Shown one piece after another: positions 61,101 through 64,000 of a stretch of DNA of 64,000 nt. This stretch comes from Pelargonium cotyledonis (taxonomy: Eukaryota; Streptophyta; Magnoliopsida; Geraniales; Geraniaceae). The stretch is taken from contig JAYMTA010000005.1 of NCBI GenBank assembly GCA_036897625.1, positions 102,191-166,190 on the forward strand, read 5' to 3'. The notes under the pieces are model-generated. The model had not been told where the DNA came from. It was given only the letters and a program-made list of their open reading frames with translations, and did not search any database. How positions within the stretch are numbered: the stretch's first letter is position 1; the number at the start of each line of letters is the position of its first letter. Made by a program: the position numbers and the translations under genes.

Positions 61101-64000
61101 ATTTCAATCTATTTGTATCTAAGTGATTCAAAATGCCAACAATTTGGATATAAGGTCTTCCCGTTATAACTAAAACAACTCTCAACCCTCCTCTTCAGGT
61201 TCCATAGCCTTGTCTTAATTCATGACTTGCTGCTTGTTCTGTAGCTAATAAATGAAAGCAATCCAGTTAACGTGAACCCACTTTTAAGGAATAAAATAAA
61301 CACATTACCTTAACCAACCAAGATCCATAAGGAATTGGAGTCTTTATAGCCCTTAACTCCTAATTTAAATGAGGGAAAGCTTTTAACTTGAATACTCGCA
61401 AAGAGGTTATAACAAAAATAAGAAGTGTAACTAAATTCCTTGAAAAAGAAGTTTGCTTGTTAAAATACAAGGTAGAAGAAGAATCGCTTATATACAATAA
61501 GTAAGAGTTCTGTCTTGTTGATTGCTTTTCTCTACCTCGTATTGTTGACATGGTAGGTCCTTCCTATTTCTCCTCTCTCAATCCGTATTTAACCTTGTAC
61601 ATGTTGCTCCTTTTCCTGGTGCTCTACCAAGTTTTCTTGTCTTCCTATCTAGTGTCTCGGGGTAGAGTTTTCATTTAACTTACTTAAGGGAGTAGTGTAG
61701 ATTACCAATAAGAAAGGTTTCTTACATGGAGAATCAGATACTTTTCCTTTCAGTTATGAATTCTACTTTTTAAGTTCTACAATTCATCTACTAAATCAAG
61801 AGAAAGATGGAAAGTTTGGTATAATATTACTTTCAGTTTCTAATGGACATTACCTAAGAATTTATCAATTAGTGTATCCTATATACAAATGTTGTATAAT
61901 GACACCTACGTGGCTCAGGATTCCTTTTAGTGAAATACAAAGGTAATTTATTAAGTATCAGAATTTTCCCTAACTAATGTAGGTTCAGCTCCTCATACAT
62001 ATCAAAATACGAAAAGCACTTTACTTACCTAACTGAGCAGCTATCTAATTTACTAGAGTAAATGTCCAATATTGCCGCCAAACTCCAGGGTACTCCCTTA
62101 TAGAATTCTTAGGTGTAATTAATCTGTAAAATTTACTTAGGATCCTTATTTTAAAAACATTTAATAACGTATACGCCTTTGTGGACCTAACTAAAAAGGC
62201 GCTACCTAGGAATACCCTATTACATAAAATTTAAGTTAAGCGCTCTTTTTATCATTTCTGAATTACACCATATATCTAGAGATGTCAGCGTAAGTACTCC
62301 TTTCAAAACCCCCTTATTTAAAATCAGGAGCGCCAGATGACCTATTATTTAAAAAGCATGCGGGACATACCCCAAGTATTCAATAGTGGCGACCTCACCG
62401 AGCATTATAAGGCTTCTTTTTTGCAGGATAGCTAAGAATATGTAGCTAATTCCGAATTCCTGAAATATACGTGAGTATAATAAATTCAAAATAGATGCTT
62501 GGCTTTACTTTTGTAAAAAAAGTATGGACTCGTCTAGCTTAATCTTGTGTGCTTTTATTGATTGTTCTAAGTCACAGGATTAGACTTGGTTTTAGTGGTA
62601 ACGCCGAACACAAACGAGTCCTTTTCCGGATTACTTGTGGTTAGGAAGTCCTTATCTCCGATTGTAAGAATTTTTTTTATATAATAATCTAATATGTGCT
62701 AAGATAGAAAGACCTATAGGAAATCCCTTTTCACAAACAAAATTACGCATCGTAAAATGTCGAGAGTTCAAGTCTTGCCGTCTCTGTTTTATACTCTTCT
62801 ATTTGTACACTAGTTATTTGTCTTATTTGGATCAATTATGAGGATTTCTATCTGTGCTTTAGAGTCTTCTCAAAGAATTCGCCAATCCTTGGTCATTAAA
62901 GTGAGATAAAAGAGAGGCATATTTGTCTCTCCAGCTAGGAGCTTTGTCCAGTTGTCTTATACAAACTTCCAAGGAATTATTTAACTCTATACTTTTCAAA
63001 TCATCATGACGACTCCTAGTCAAATCAAAAAATTTCACATCGAATTTATAAGAGTGGTAGTTAAAGACAAGTGTGAATGCAAAGAGATGCCAGCAACGCA
63101 TTTCCTTGTGTGACTCTAAAGCAAGTACGCTTAAAGGAAAAGGAGTCCTATACATGGTTGAAGGCATAACTACAACTCGCATAAGCCTTGTCTAATAAAG
63201 AAAGGGTATCGAAGATACAGTGGAAATCGCGAACTTTTATAGCTGTCCCTATATCTCTATATTTTCAGAGGCCAAATTCCTTGTATTTTTGGGAATTTAT
63301 ACAAGTCTAGGAGAATAAAAACTAAAATCGAGTTTATAAATTCCTTGAAAGTTCCTATCTCTATATTATAGGAGCTGAAAATAGAACGGAATCTTTACGA
63401 CTACTATTATTAAAAGGTTTGTCTCAAAGGAATCCAAGGGGCTTATATTCAACTTCAATTAGTCACTTTAGGGATCCTTGTGTTTAAGCCCCTCCTGCCT
63501 ATACGTACGTTTCTAATATTCATGATTTACACTTAGCATATTTCTTCTCATCTTACTACCTGCCTACAAAAGAAGTGGTTGACAGCCTTTCTTCCTGGGA
63601 CCTAACACTAAAACCAAAACAGAAAAAAGTGCTAGCCGAGAGACTCCGTGGGTTTACGGGTTTCATACAAGTGTCAATTTTGCATATATTTTTTAAGGGG
63701 GTCTTTATCGTCTAGGGGGTCCTATAGTAAGACAAAGGTAAGATGTTTCTTACAGGGTTCTCCTACATTTTCGAAACTCTTTCTTATCTGAGTCACCTTT
63801 TTTAGTTAACAAAATAGAATCTAATTGGAAAATCTTTAGGCTATTAATTAGCAGCTACTAATGGATTGGAGTCAAGTTATAGGTAGATTTGGTATTCTAT
63901 TTTAGGAGAAGTGCTTTTACAAATTAGAATTATGCTGTGCGGTATCATTCCAGGTTTTTAGGTTAGCAAGTTTCAGAAGAAAGTGAATACTGAATCTAGG
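58167..64000. other. Long non-coding stretch to the window end
   Basis: No gene is recognised. A minus-strand T-loop-like GACTTGAATC lies at 58632-58641. TTTGTATCTAAGTGATT at 61112-61128 is the second copy of the word at 30373. A T loop AGTTCAAGTC lies at 62765-62774, with a partly paired stem. A 107-codon minus-strand frame at 62859-63182 is the second longest in the window but has no recognisable domain, and one or two of that length are expected by chance. CTATATCTCTATATT at about 63251 is echoed by CTATCTCTATATT at about 63357. Confidence 0.5.
61112..61128 (+). repeat. Dispersed word TTTGTATCTAAGTGATT, second copy
   Basis: Identical to 30373-30389. No adjacent gene is recognised. Confidence 0.55.

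Noticed and set aside
62859-63182. 107-codon frame on the minus strand, second longest in the window
   Set aside because: No domain, motif or familiar protein was seen, and one or two frames of this length are expected by chance at this base composition.

Overview
The window looks like part of an expanded, very gene-poor mitochondrial genome from a streptophyte, most likely a land plant. Three things point there: a mitochondrially encoded TatC gene (mttB) read with the standard code (TGG for Trp), a complete plant-mitochondrial-type tRNA-Gln(UUG) and initiator tRNA-fMet(CAU), and a 5S rRNA-like sequence, since mitochondrial 5S genes occur in plants, algae and a few protists. Lines I counted by hand are about 25-33% G+C, low for a land-plant mitochondrion, with a local rise to about 45% around 39.64-40.24 kb. 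I cannot name the species.

Layout: 1-5 kb, no gene seen; trnQ (-) at 5.0 kb; 5.1-20.9 kb, no protein gene but two trnW-like relics (14.3 and 16.1 kb) and other tRNA-like pieces; 20.94-21.82 kb, a trnF-like element without an anticodon followed 42 bases later by mttB; trnN (-) at 22.6 kb with mismatched stems; 22.7-29.5 kb, nothing recognised; trnfM (-) at 29.55 kb; a trnD-like relic at 36.7 kb; the 5S-like gene (+) at 39.74-39.85 kb inside the G+C-rich island; a trnK-like relic at 41.4 kb; a trnQ/trnC-like relic at 50.27 kb; a trnE-like relic (-) at 54.5 kb; a tRNA-like hairpin set (-) at 58.1 kb; and nothing recognisable up to 64 kb.

The recognised genes serve translation (initiator tRNA, Gln and Asn tRNAs, 5S rRNA), plus one subunit of a twin-arginine protein translocase. 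They are scattered rather than in operons. The only meaningful adjacency is the tRNA-like element before mttB, which may set the mRNA 5' end.

The main unexplained signal is that the otherwise empty DNA holds many tRNA T-loop sequences on both strands. The 10-mer GGTTCAAGTC occurs six times exactly, against about 0.1 expected for any one 10-mer on both strands. Most copies lack paired stems. Several can be matched to named tRNAs along their whole length, some with no length change. Either this genome is littered with decaying tRNA genes or it uses tRNA-shaped elements as processing marks. A second, smaller family of 16-18-base words is also dispersed. All other open frames are what chance would give at this base composition.
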